A DNA stretch of 64,000 bases, from the NCBI GenBank assembly GCA_049487715.1, contig CP150580.1:186001-250000 (forward strand), written 5' to 3'. The translations under genes were made by a program, and so were the position numbers. The DNA comes from Pycnococcus provasolii (Eukaryota > Chlorophyta > Pseudoscourfieldiophyceae > Pseudoscourfieldiales). This document shows, piece after piece, positions 1 to 10,191 of this stretch (its first letter is position 1; each line of letters begins with the position of its first letter). A model generated the notes under the pieces. The model saw nothing but the letters and a program-made list of their open reading frames with translations. It searched no databases and was not told the origin of the DNA.

Positions 1-648
1 GCTGCGGGACGCATCCTCGGCCTGGACAACTCGTACATCGCACAGTCGTACATTGAGCTTCTGCAGCTTGAAAGTCTGACCAAGGAGATGAACAGCGAGA
101 CGGCGTACCTCCGTGAGTCGTATATGCAGCAAATTGCAATGCAGGGTGGCTCGGCAACGCCACCTGCCGCCACATTCGGTTCGCCGATCGAAAAGCGCGA
201 CGCGAGCAATGCGGCGCCTCCCGCTCATGTGGCAGGCGAGGAGATATCCACGGCGCCGAGGAGAAAAGCTGCGCTGATCTCAACCCCATCCAAGCCTTTG
301 GTGAAAACACCATCCAAAACGATGGTGAATGGAGGCCACACTGGCTCGGCATTGAATCTCAACGCAATGAATTTTGGGGGAAACAAAAGTGAGGGTAATC
401 TCGCGTACATGCGTGGGAAGACTGTCGCTGACGCTCTCGAGCGCGCAGCTAGCGCTGCGGAGGCGCAGGTGGAAGCACTTGAGAACATTTCAAAATCCAT
501 GGCGGCGGCGGCAGAATCGATGGCCTCAGCAAGACAGCGGTCTCATACCATGCAGTCTGACAATGCGAGCGTTACAACAACCTCGACGATGGCAGTCACG
601 GCAGCCTTGGCGGGCGTTGCATTAGGCGCATGGCTGGCACGCAGATAA
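1..648 (+). CDS. C-terminal part of a tail-anchored coiled-coil protein (partial)
   Basis: The reading frame is open from base 1, so this is the 3' end of a gene that starts outside the window; the first ATG inside (88) is probably internal. The visible 215 residues begin with a helical stretch, pass through a low-complexity Ser/Thr/Lys-rich linker and an Ala/Glu-rich helix with coiled-coil character (ADALERAASAAEAQVEALEN), and end in a short hydrophobic segment (AVTAALAGVALGAWLA) followed by RR and the stop. A hydrophobic helix at the extreme C-terminus suggests a tail anchor in an organelle or ER membrane. I do not recognise the family. Confidence 0.6.
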   Translation, partial: AAGRILGLDNSYIAQSYIELLQLESLTKEMNSETAYLRESYMQQIAMQGGSATPPAATFGSPIEKRDASNAAPPAHVAGEEISTAPRRKAALISTPSKPLVKTPSKTMVNGGHTGSALNLNAMNFGGNKSEGNLAYMRGKTVADALERAASAAEAQVEALENISKSMAAAAESMASARQRSHTMQSDNASVTTTSTMAVTAALAGVALGAWLARR

Positions 649-723
649 AAAAGGAAATAAAAAAACTTTGAGTAAATCAAGCCACTGTTCATAATACACT
701 CATGATTGAAATTTACATACAAA

Positions 724-849
724 TTACTGTATATTGCGTGCGATTCGTACAATCTGGCCCGTTAACTTGCCTTCGAAAGCCTCCTTGGCCACGGCTTGCA
801 CACTTTTAAGCCGTGCGCACGCAAGGTGCCGCTGATGTCGGTCGCGCAT
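724..849 (-). CDS. Possible small ORF, 41 residues
   Basis: A short minus-strand ATG-to-stop frame lies in the gap between the first two genes. Its peptide (starts MRDRHQRHLACARLKS, ends GQIVRIARNIQ) has a protein-like composition with a basic amphipathic helix. An in-frame stop lies shortly upstream, so it is either a real small protein, the last exon of an otherwise unseen spliced gene, or chance. There is no family match that I know. The rest of 649-914 shows only AT-rich 3' flank and no other feature. Confidence 0.22.
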   Translation of the reverse strand: MRDRHQRHLACARLKSVQAVAKEAFEGKLTGQIVRIARNIQ

Positions 850-1145
850 GACAAGTTTCCGCTCATGTAACGCGTACTTGTACGGTTAACCTTAAGGTAG
901 GCGATTTTTGGTTCATGTTGGCCATGCGCGGCGGAGGGTGTTCCATGAACGAGTCTGTGACATCACACCTCTCTGTGCTCCAAAGGCCCCGGCACCGAAT
1001 CTCTCACCTTCCTCGCCTCTCTGTCCGGCCCTCCCTGTCGCCCTTGCCGCAGGCCCTTGTCGCCACAAAGGTCCGCCTCGCGCTGCCCCTCGCGATCGGT
1101 TTTCGTTCAAAGGTTAATCCTGTTGCACTGTTGCCGGTGGTGGCC

Positions 1146-2738
1146 ATGTTCTCGCGTTGGCGTGCGTCGACCACAACCACGTCCTCACCGCACCAAACAA
1201 ACACGAAGAGTGAGGCGCCCGCAGACTACGGGGACTACGTCGAAACGCTACTTCCGTCTGTCAACGACGACGAAGGTGGCGGCATCGCCAAACTTGCACC
1301 TCGGAACGTCTACGATGCCGTAGTCGCCAAACGTGTACCAACAAGTGGCGATGTTGCGGCAGACGCTGGAGCCATCATCTTGATCGCGAGCGGACTATTC
1401 CGAGAGTTTCTGCTTATGATCGGAGACGCAGCGCAGATCGCAAGGAGAAGGTACGACGAGGAGGAGAAAAAACTCGGCGTCGACGTCGCCAGAGCGAAGC
1501 TTCGACGAGGCGGCACAGTCGTCGCGGTACTGCTGCTCGTCATGGTCGTTTTCCAGATTGCACGGTACGCCAACGATGCGTCAGAGAGGGCAGAACTCAT
1601 GCGCAGCGCCGCCTCGCGCTTTCCTGCGCCCCCACCTCCACCCGTTGACGGAACGGGAACTTGGGCCGACTCGTTCATGTTCCCAAACCTATCAGGAGAT
1701 CAGCCGCTTGGATACGACGCGTACGACCAAGGCTACGGTGCTGGTGGTGGTGGCGGCGGAAAGGCAAGGCGGCGCTTCGCGAAACCAACCTCCGAGAAGT
1801 CCGAAGCCGAAAAAGGGAAGCCACCCGCCTCACGACGAACGCCTCGATCGTCTGCGTCAACACTACCGCCCGTGGACGGCCCGCTAACTCACAAGCATGC
1901 ACTTGCGCACGCAAAGAGCCGGTCAAACTTGCCAGAGATTGGCGCGGATGGAAAGCGCATTGCTGACCACCACCACATGGCCGCGGCTGGAATCTGGCCG
2001 AGCGCGGGTGCATCTGGCCGAACGCGAGCGGGTCGGCTACAGCGCAATTTCCTGGAGGGAGTAGCGGCACATGCGAAGGCCCTTAACGTGCCAGTGGTGC
2101 ATCACAATCTTGCCGGCGGACCGAGCTTCCACGCGCACGTGAATCGCTTCCTAAACAACGGCATTCGTGATGGCTCAGTGCTTTCACACGACGGGTCCGC
2201 TCAAAGTCGCGGGAAGCTGACGATGGCTGGCCGGCCTCGCACGCGAACAACGCGCCAGCCATGGGCAGCGGACAAGACAGCAGCTTCGGTTCGACGTGCC
2301 GCCACACTCGAGCAAGCCATTCGCTATCACGGCCCACGCGCTCATCAGCTGCACGACGCGGTGGGGCCCATCGCGCCCGAAGGTGCGGGGGCCGTTCAAA
2401 TCAGCGGACAGCACTTACACATCCACCCGCAGTGGGATACTCTAAACACGCGTGCAAGTCGTAGTCTTAACCCTCGCACGATGCGCCGAAATGCAGTACC
2501 TCTTCATGCTGCACCGCACTATGGCGGCTCGGTAAAAGACTGGCATATCGTCCCGGGTAGCCAAACGGATATCAAAATGCAGAGGAGAAGGTCCAGTGGG
2601 GGAGAAATGAGAGAAAGGGGTTCAGTGCGTGAGCGAGTGCGTGGACAAATGAAAGATCAGAGCTCGAGCGCGCGCTCGGAGATCAGGTCTTCGTCAGCAA
2701 TTGCGAGATTTCGAGAACGCAAGCCTCACTTTGATTGA
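1146..2738 (+). CDS. Unknown single-pass membrane protein, basic and low-complexity C-terminus
   Basis: An open frame extends upstream to an ATG at 915, but the first 77 codons read like untranslated leader (Pro/Ser/Leu-rich, no order). I therefore place the start at the ATG at 1146 (MFSRWRAS), giving 530 residues. About residue 120 there is one clear transmembrane helix (VVAVLLLVMVVFQIA) preceded by a charged helix. After it come a proline run, a glycine run and a long Arg/His/Ser-rich disordered tail. The pattern fits a membrane-anchored protein with a disordered, positively charged tail. No catalytic motif is visible and I do not recognise a family. The 915 start remains possible. Confidence 0.6.
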   Translation: MFSRWRASTTTTSSPHQTNTKSEAPADYGDYVETLLPSVNDDEGGGIAKLAPRNVYDAVVAKRVPTSGDVAADAGAIILIASGLFREFLLMIGDAAQIARRRYDEEEKKLGVDVARAKLRRGGTVVAVLLLVMVVFQIARYANDASERAELMRSAASRFPAPPPPPVDGTGTWADSFMFPNLSGDQPLGYDAYDQGYGAGGGGGGKARRRFAKPTSEKSEAEKGKPPASRRTPRSSASTLPPVDGPLTHKHALAHAKSRSNLPEIGADGKRIADHHHMAAAGIWPSAGASGRTRAGRLQRNFLEGVAAHAKALNVPVVHHNLAGGPSFHAHVNRFLNNGIRDGSVLSHDGSAQSRGKLTMAGRPRTRTTRQPWAADKTAASVRRAATLEQAIRYHGPRAHQLHDAVGPIAPEGAGAVQISGQHLHIHPQWDTLNTRASRSLNPRTMRRNAVPLHAAPHYGGSVKDWHIVPGSQTDIKMQRRRSSGGEMRERGSVRERVRGQMKDQSSSARSEIRSSSAIARFRERKPHFD

Positions 2739-2776
2739 TGTTCCTTACACACTCTGCATGAAATCGTATACATTCT

Positions 2777-5700
2777 TCACTCCTCGTATATCGTTGTCGT
2801 CTTCACGATCCTCTCGCGCTTCTCCCGTTCTGTATAGTCCATCGTGTCGAGATAAAGATCGTCGTACAGACCGCTTTGAGGATCGAGCTCACGACCAGCC
2901 TCATGTCTTAGCACATGTTGCCTCGGTTTTCCGGATGCCGCAATTGACTGTTTCTCCTCCTCCAGCTTTCTTCGAGCGCCAGCAGCATCAAGCCGATTGG
3001 ACGCAGTATTCATAAGCTCGCGCCTTGACTGCTCGTCCTTTTTCAGCGCCTCGGCAACGCTTTCTCCAGTTCTCTCGCACGTCGCAAGCAAGTAATCGCG
3101 GCCCGCTGATGGAACAATATTTTCTGGAGCATACGTTGCCGCTAGAGTCGACTCGATGAGACTCACCTGCACCGACTGGTCAACACCCGCACCATCCTGA
3201 ACGCGATAGTGCGGCGTGCCGCCCACTGCAATTGCGGCTCTGTCGTCGTCTTTGAGCTTCTGTTTATCGATAAACCCCTATTTTATATAAGTGTGTTAGG
3301 TTGTTAGTGACTGTTGCTTGTGCGCCGCGCACGGTTAGAGGTAGACTTACAACGCCGAATACAAAATTCTCATTCGCCTTTCGCACTTGCTCGAGGTGCT
3401 TCTCGTACGAGTCAGGAACCTGGCTGGTCGTATAGACAATCGTGCCATCGTCAGCACGTCGCGCGCCTACCACCGATGCTACTGTGGTCTTAAGTGTGTA
3501 CGGTTCCCAGCCTGGTTTGTCCGCGCCTTGATGCGCTGCAGTCTCAGCAGCTGTAAAAGGCACAGGGCGCAACGGCTCTGGCGCCTTGTAACCAGGTCTT
3601 CTCATAGATGCCACAAAGGAATCGACCTTCTGATCAAGAACTCCCGTGAGAAGGCTTCGACTCAGCGCCATTTTTCTCTCTGCCTCCCAACCATGAATCA
3701 AAGTTCGACTGTGCAAAGATCCAGGCAATCCCAGCTCCATTTCCTGGACGTCAAGTTCCTCAACCACATTCAGCCGGTAAAGCTCACGAACGTAACCTCG
3801 GACGAGCTTACCTTCGTTTCGAAGCGTTTGCAGAAATGCTACGCCTTTGCGGTCATGCACCTTTGATAGCATTGACGGATCCCTCAATGTTGAACTGCTA
3901 GGCGCCACGATACTCGTCGCATTTCCGTCATTCTCATCATTCAACGTGTCAATTGCGTTAAAAAATGCCATCAAGCGCAGGATAGTATACTCAAATCCAA
4001 ACATGATGATTCGTCGAAATTGGTATCGACTAACACTCAGCGTGTGGCACATGAGCGTGTGTGTAAGCTTCGCGAGTAGCGGAACGGACATGTCTTTTTT
4101 GTCAAGAAGGTGCTCGAAAATAGCCTTGACAATATGCGCAAGCACGGGGGCTGTATAGAGCCCATAGAGAATCGCCATTGCCTCGATATCCTCAAAGCGT
4201 GTCTCGTGGGGCTGCACAAGCCTGATTGCACCGGTGACCACGAGCACCTTTTTTGTTGCATTGTCATCAAGTGGGACAGCTAACAGACTCTCAAGATCGG
4301 TGGAAGTGTCGTCGACGCCACCCGCTTCATCGCCGGCTGCGGCACCCATTATCCAGGCGTGACTTCCACCGCCTGCCTGAACGACGGATACATTTCCCGA
4401 AGCAGTAATCGACTGAATTCGTACACCTGATAGAGGATGGTGGTTTTGAAGCTTCAGCTCCGAATTCGCGCCTGGCATGGTGGACTGAACTCCTGAATCC
4501 CCCACTCGCTTCTTTATCTCCGGTTGAATTGATTGCGGAACAGAACGATCGTCTTTTGTTCCATCACCTAGCTGACCCTTGTGATTACGGCCGCATGCAT
4601 ATACCAAACCGAGGTTCGTGAGAAATAAAGAGTGATATGCACCAGCAGCTACTGAGACGATGCGGACGTCGATCAGCGACAGAACCTGAACTGGGCTTTG
4701 TACCCGTTTCGGTGGAGGTGCAGCATCTGCATTTGGATTGTCAGGACTTCGTGTTGGTGGAAGACCGAGTTGTCCAAATGCGTTGTCACCAAATGCCCAA
4801 GCATACCCATCTGATGTAACGACAATTGTATGTCTCGCCCCACACGCAACACCAATAACTGTTGCTCCTAAAGCATCATTTGCACGATCCATCTCTTGCA
4901 AGGTTTCGTCCACAATGGAATTGGATTGATCTGGACGCAGCTTACCATGTCTGCGCAACGACTCGCGTTGAAGCTTTGTCGGCTGAGCAAATGGATGTTG
5001 GCCTGTCAGATCAATCTTAGATTCCACCGCAGAAAGCACAATCTGTGCGTTTTTCAAGTCTCTTCTCAGCTTGAGCTCCTTTTGTGCAGCCAGGCGATGT
5101 AGTTCGGGGTTGCCAACCTCTGCAGCCCGGCGTACGTCCTCCGAAGCTAATTTAAGCTGCCTCTTTAGTTCGATAAGAGCGCGTTGCTCGGGATCGGTAC
5201 CCATCAACACACTGCTTCGCGCCCAAGAATTGTGCCTGACGCGAAAAGGCGTTGCTGCACCAATAGGTCTCATTTTTGATGCGGCGGCTGCAGCTGCACT
5301 GTGCACTCCTAGCGACGTTGAAAGCGAAGCATACTCGTCCTCATCTTCAGCTTGAAGAATCTTGTCAACCTCATCATCGTTTAGCGCTCGTGCAGTACCC
5401 TCTAGCTCTAGCTCCTCTTCAATCTCCTCCTCAGCGCGCTGTAAACCCTTGTACATCCCGCCATGTCCGAGCTGTCCGTCGCATCCATACCCCCAAGTGA
5501 AAAGAACGCCATCCTTTGTTACCGCTGCAGCGTGCATTGCGCCCGCAGCAATAGAACCAATTCTGTAACCCTGAAGCGCAGTGATTGGAGTTGGCTTGTA
5601 GCGATCTTTTGCATCATTTAGTCCCAGCTGAAACTTGTCATTGGCACCAAAACCAAATATGCCGCCCTGATAAGAAAGCAATATTGTAAAGTCGTCGCCA

Positions 5701-8087
5701 CATGCCACTGATGCAATGCGCGCTTGAAAAGCACTCAGCGAGGGATCGCCGAGGAACCACAGTTGTTGTGGCGCGTCAGCATAGACGGCGGGGAGCGCAT
5801 CGCAATGACCGTCATCCATCGCATCATCTTCCATGGCGCCGGTGTCGTTATCGTATGTGTGCATATCGTCACTGTCGCCTTGGCTCGCAAGTACAATATT
5901 GAACGACGACCGGCTGCAAAGGAAAAGTGAGGTGTTTTTCTCAGCCACGACGACAGTGGCAGTGCGTGGAATGTCAAAGAGCAGAGCCATTTCGCCAAAA
6001 GACTGTCCAGGATATAAGCTCACGCGCGTCGCGGTGGTTTCTCGCAGTTTGTCCTCTATAATTACCTCAACTCTTCCCGTTTCCACGACGTAGAATGTAT
6101 CGCCAATCTCACCTTTGGTGCAGATCTTTTCCCCGAATCCTCGCTTCTCAAGCGTGAATGCGTTCAGCAGCTTTCGCATACTTGCTTCTGACACGTCCGC
6201 AAACACCTTGTTCGCATTCAAGCATTTGAGAAGTCTTTCGCGCTGTTCCATTTTCTCTCGGCCAATTTTCGAATGTTCCGCGGCTACTTTGGCATACTCA
6301 TCCTGCATTTCTTCCTCCTTTTTATTGCCAGCGCGTCCGACGCGTCCCTTCACACGGCTCGAATCTTCCCAGCCTAAACCAAGTTGCCCACGACGCCCAC
6401 GCCCTGTTGCGAACACCTCACCGGCTGCCGTGACGAAGATGGAATGCACTCGTCCACCGTCGCAAGCGACAATCTCACGCCCGTACTCGATGCCGAACCC
6501 TGCAATCGCACGTGGCTTGGAATACCTGATCTTATCTGGCAGACCAAGTTGATGAGCATAGTTCTGACCCAGCGCGAGCACACGGCCGACGAAGTCCACA
6601 CCCTTTTCGACGGCATAGTCGCCCTGTGCATTCATCAACATCATCAGGCAGTGACCGCAACTGCCTAATTGAACTCCTCGCAGCACCGAACCTTTTGGCA
6701 GTCCCAAGTTGCGCGGGTAAAGCGTCGCTAGTGGCACCGACTTTGTCGTTGCGGATACAGTCACTTGAGAAGCGGGTACTGCAAGGCTGTCAACGCCGCC
6801 TTCCCTATCACGAAGCATTAGATCCAACATGCGCCCGGGCCGCGAATCGAGGGTTCCTTTCCCATCGGCTGACTTGAGCTCTTCGCGCAATTGGTGATCC
6901 CGTTCGGCAGCAGCACGATTTGGGAGCCATAGATGAAGAGGCGGGTCGTACTCTACACCGCAGTACCGGCAAACCCAGCCACCGGTTTGAGCGGAAATGA
7001 TCACGTTCGGTGCACCGCAGCATGTGTCAGTGTGCTTTACCATGACGCGTGTACCGCCACCCACTGCGGACGTGAACTCCATTCCATATCCACCGACGCC
7101 CGACTCGACAGTCGTTCCACAGCTCACGCACGTCCACGCGCTGTCAATAGGGCAAATCGACGGGTCGTGACAGCAGGTTCCGAGTGGCAACTTATCGGTA
7201 GCAGCGCCACGCAGGCGCATGTGCTCGTTTCCAATTTTCTGTGCCGCCGCCTTCAGCGACTCAAGCATGGTGATAACTGCAGATCCTGGCGCAATTGTCG
7301 CCTTGATAGCCGGATCTTTGTTTTCGGCACCCACGCCGAGCGCTTTTCCAGCTGCGAGCCAGCGTGACTTCGCCTTCTCCTTTTTGTCCGCGCCGGTGGC
7401 GCCACCCTTGAAGAGCTTTGTCACGACACTGAATGCTTCCGGTTTGCTATGTTGTCTTGCGACCACCTGAGGCTGCTTGAAAGCGCCAGGAGCAGATACG
7501 CGCGCTTTGCTGCCCCTTGGCTGTTCTGGACCGGCTGAGAAGATAGATTCGTCTCCTTGGCTCGCTCTCAGCACCTGCGACACCTCGGAGTTTCGCTCAC
7601 GTCGGTTTTGCCCGCGCATCATGTCAAAGTACCACTGTCTGCGCTTGAGCACCTCTCCCTCGGTAAGCGCCTCGCGCAACTCGGGGTCGTACGGCGTACC
7701 TTTGTACGGGTTGTTTTGTTTGGTTGCGGCAACCAGCGCGTCAAACTGACTCTTGCGTCGCGTGGGGCTGCGCCGGCCTGCGTTGCCTCGTTCATCCGAT
7801 CCTATTGTTCCTTTCGCTCCTAAACCTAGCGACTGTCTCCGTTCGTCGTCGATGTGCTCCTCCGCAAGGCGCAGTGCTTGTGCAAGAATTCCAGCTCCCC
7901 CAACATCCTCGTGCTCCAGCTCTGGCACCGTGACCTTCGACGCCGCGGCAACCTGTTCGAGCACGCGTCGCAAGGCTGGGTCGACGCGTTCATTCGCCAA
8001 CTTCGCCGCCGCGCGCCCCGGCGAGCTGTCAGCCTCGCCACTTGCGCGTGAGGCCTCGCTCGCCGCGGCGGAGAGCCGCGCCTCCAT
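2777..8087 (-). CDS. Giant RCC1-repeat protein with a cyclic-nucleotide-binding domain
   Basis: Two exons, 8087-3351 and 3277-2777, joined across a 73-nt GT-AG intron in phase 0, give about 1745 residues. A Cys-rich region (residues about 300-385) with four CxxC-type pairs looks zinc-binding. RCC1-type repeats (about 460-610, 770-890 and 1090-1280) carry the Gly-rich G-x-FGxNxxxQLG pattern. Between the first two blocks sits a cyclic-nucleotide-binding domain (about 640-735) with the phosphate-binding signature FGEMALLFDIPRTATV. A helical domain follows at about 1290-1480, then a charged C-terminus encoded partly by exon 2. RCC1 propellers act as exchange factors or scaffolds; coupling to cNMP binding suggests a cAMP/cGMP-responsive regulator, perhaps ciliary. 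That function is inference. The ATG at 8087 is the first in frame. Confidence 0.85.
3278..3350 (-). mobile_element. Introner-like intron, copy 1 (73 nt)
   Basis: This GT-AG intron lies near the 3' end of the RCC1/cNMP gene. Its donor is GTAAGTCTAC, a branch-like CACTAACA lies in the middle, and it ends TATAAAATAG. It remains open in the upstream frame, so it is easily mistaken for coding sequence. Thirty-five of its first 39 bases are identical to the intron at 39067-39145 in an unrelated gene, and the branch region is also shared. Two near-copies in unrelated genes are the mark of an introner-like element. Confidence 0.7.
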
Positions 8088-8261
8088 GACAGGTCAACGC
8101 TGGCCCTTCAAACACCTTGCCCTTTGATGACCCAGGATAGGAGGTCAGAGACAAAGACTGGGGACCGCGACCTCGGACCTCCCATCCAGCACCTCCATCC
8201 ACTGCCTCCAGCCATCCGGGTATATTCCCTCAAGTGTATCATGACATCACGCGATGCCGAC

Positions 8262-8424
8262 AGTCCCCTCGGGCTACCATATACTTTACGGTCGTCTAAC
8301 TGAGGGCACGCTACATTTATTTCCTCCCATTTCTCCACCTGTAGCGTCGACCAGACATGTATCTATCCGCCGACCTGTAGCGTGCACTCATTTACACGAC
8401 CGTATATGGTAGCCCGAGGGGACT
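8262..8424. repeat. Foldback (inverted-repeat) element, about 163 bp
   Basis: The left arm 8262-8315 and the right arm 8376-8424 are inverted copies: AGTCCCCTCGGGCTACCATA on the left pairs with TATGGTAGCCCGAGGGGACT on the right. The match continues inward with a 5-nt insertion and a few mismatches to GCACGCTACA. About 60 bp of loop separates the arms. It fills the gap between two minus-strand genes. I could not find a target-site duplication, so it may be a decayed MITE or a large hairpin. The remaining parts of 8088-8517 hold no gene I can support. Confidence 0.6.
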
Positions 8425-8517
8425 GGCCGAGGGATGTAAAGGACATGAAACATTCCTTCATTAACTATGAAACCGTTAAATATACAACCTAGGTCATCGT
8501 CAAGTAGCACACCCGCC

Positions 8518-9771
8518 CTAGAACGCTAGTGCGTTGGAGACGCGCCCGACTTTCTGCTCGTATATCCTCTGACCAGCGAATTCGGCGTATTGTCGGCCGC
8601 TGTAAATCTTCTCGGCGCGTGACGCAGAGGCATTCCCATTCGATATCAGCTCCGGATTGCGAGCAAGCGTATCGCCACCCGCACGGTACTCTACGCTGGC
8701 GGCGTCAAGGACGGGGCGCGTCGGATAGCGCCGTGCGTGAGCGCTCCACACGTTTTCATGGCGCAGCCGATCTGATGTCACCGAGTTACGTTCGTAGCCA
8801 CCGTCGCGCAGCGCGCTCTCCGAATCTCCGGCGCCGAGGTGAAGATCCCAGGCGAACGTTCCGCTCGAGCGCAGCTCCTCGATGCTGAAGTCGGCACCGC
8901 GCATTGTCTTGGCGGTGGATAGACTAAGAGCATTCTGATAGCCGTGCGTTGTCTGCAATACCTGTGAAAGTGGAATGCCAGCTATGCGCAGATGGCGCGG
9001 TGGAAGCTCGCCGTCGATCAGGTCGACCTCCTCGTAGCCACCCTGGTTCAGCCCTGTTGCGCTGAAGCCAAACTCGTGAAACATTCTACTTGCACCAAAT
9101 CCTCGCTGGCGCAACGACTCTGCTTTCACATTATGCACGTTGGGATAATTTGGGAGTTTGTACGTCGAGGCCTCCGATCCCATGAGCAGTGCGTAGTAGA
9201 CCGCCATTTGCTTCTCGTCGAGAGTCTTGAACGATACCGTCTTCTTGCCGATAAGGCGTAGAGTTGCGTTGAACTTCCTGCGCTCCTGCTCCGGCATGGA
9301 CATACACGCAAAGTAGCAGTCGCCAATCGACGCGAGTTTTAGGGTGTAAACCTTGCGCGAGATATCCTCGAAAAGGATGCTGAGCGCTTCGCGAAAGAGT
9401 TGCTTCTCTTTCTTGTTGCGGCCTTTTTGCGGGTTATGCGACATGAACCTGCGAATGCACTTCCCGATGTGCTCGGCCTTGCGCTTCATCTTAGTTTCCT
9501 CGAGAGCGCGTAGTCTATCTCGCTCGCGTGCATCTCTGTCATCGGCCGCGTTCGTCTCTGCCAGACTCGAAGCTGGAACGTAGGCGTTCGCACTCGCCGT
9601 CCCGTTCGCCTTCTCTTTCTCATCCGCGAGTTGTTTTTCCTTCTCCTCTTTTTCCGCGCGTTCCTTCGCCTCCTCCTTCTTCTTCTTGTCCTCGAGTGCG
9701 AGCTCGTCGAGTTGTGCCTTGCGGTCGTCCTTGGTGAAGGTACGCTGCATCATCGGGCTTGGCGACGCCAT
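8518..9771 (-). CDS. Unknown protein with charged coiled-coil N-terminus
   Basis: A 417-residue frame starts at ATG 9771 (MASPSPMMQRTF). Residues about 15-60 are a Lys/Glu-rich helix typical of a coiled coil. Residues about 105-225 form an ordered helical region (FREALSILFEDISRKVYTLK, then a Cys/Met-rich turn and a VNVK-like strand). The C-terminal 190 residues are polar, with many Arg, Tyr and Ser. I do not recognise the family and see no catalytic motif, signal peptide or membrane segment. It is probably cytosolic or cytoskeletal; that is inference. Confidence 0.7.
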   Translation of the reverse strand: MASPSPMMQRTFTKDDRKAQLDELALEDKKKKEEAKERAEKEEKEKQLADEKEKANGTASANAYVPASSLAETNAADDRDARERDRLRALEETKMKRKAEHIGKCIRRFMSHNPQKGRNKKEKQLFREALSILFEDISRKVYTLKLASIGDCYFACMSMPEQERRKFNATLRLIGKKTVSFKTLDEKQMAVYYALLMGSEASTYKLPNYPNVHNVKAESLRQRGFGASRMFHEFGFSATGLNQGGYEEVDLIDGELPPRHLRIAGIPLSQVLQTTHGYQNALSLSTAKTMRGADFSIEELRSSGTFAWDLHLGAGDSESALRDGGYERNSVTSDRLRHENVWSAHARRYPTRPVLDAASVEYRAGGDTLARNPELISNGNASASRAEKIYSGRQYAEFAGQRIYEQKVGRVSNALAF

Positions 9772-10191
9772 GTGCGCCGGTGTATGGGCCTGCGGGAGTG
9801 GGGGCAGCTTTTGTTGACGTCCCCTGGGGCCTCTGGGGGAACGAAGGTGGTCAGGTGATGTGGAGGGCGAGGCGAGGGAGGAGGAGGAACCCCCGGGACT
9901 CTTGCTTGCCCCCCGCGCCGGTAAAGGTATCCCCTACAAACGACTCTTGCCCCCAGAGGCCCAGACCGTCACGCTCGCCCTTCCCAGCTCGCGCTACAGG
10001 AGGACAGGGTGGTCACGCGAGACCATCCCTGGGCCAGTTGGGCGCACGTCTAAACAAGTGGTGTTACTTATTTAACTAGTACAGTAGGTACGGTACAGTA
10101 AGTATAATAGTGTATGTATGTATGTAGGCCGGTACGGTACGGTAGCCTAGGGTAGTTTGAAGTGTACAATACAGGAAACGCGCGCTCCGTC
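9772..10191. other. Intergenic region with short inverted and simple repeats
   Basis: No gene is supported here. A short inverted repeat pairs 9825-9841 with 9947-9963 (TGGGGCCTCTGGGGG and its complement), and 10076-10150 is made of GTAC/TATG-type simple repeats (for example GTATGTATGTATG). It probably carries the promoter of the gene starting at 9771 and the 3' flank of the next minus-strand gene. Confidence 0.4.

Noticed and set aside
915-1145. N-terminal extension of the membrane protein from ATG 915
   Set aside because: Pro/Ser/Arg noise before a better ATG at 1146; kept only as an alternative.
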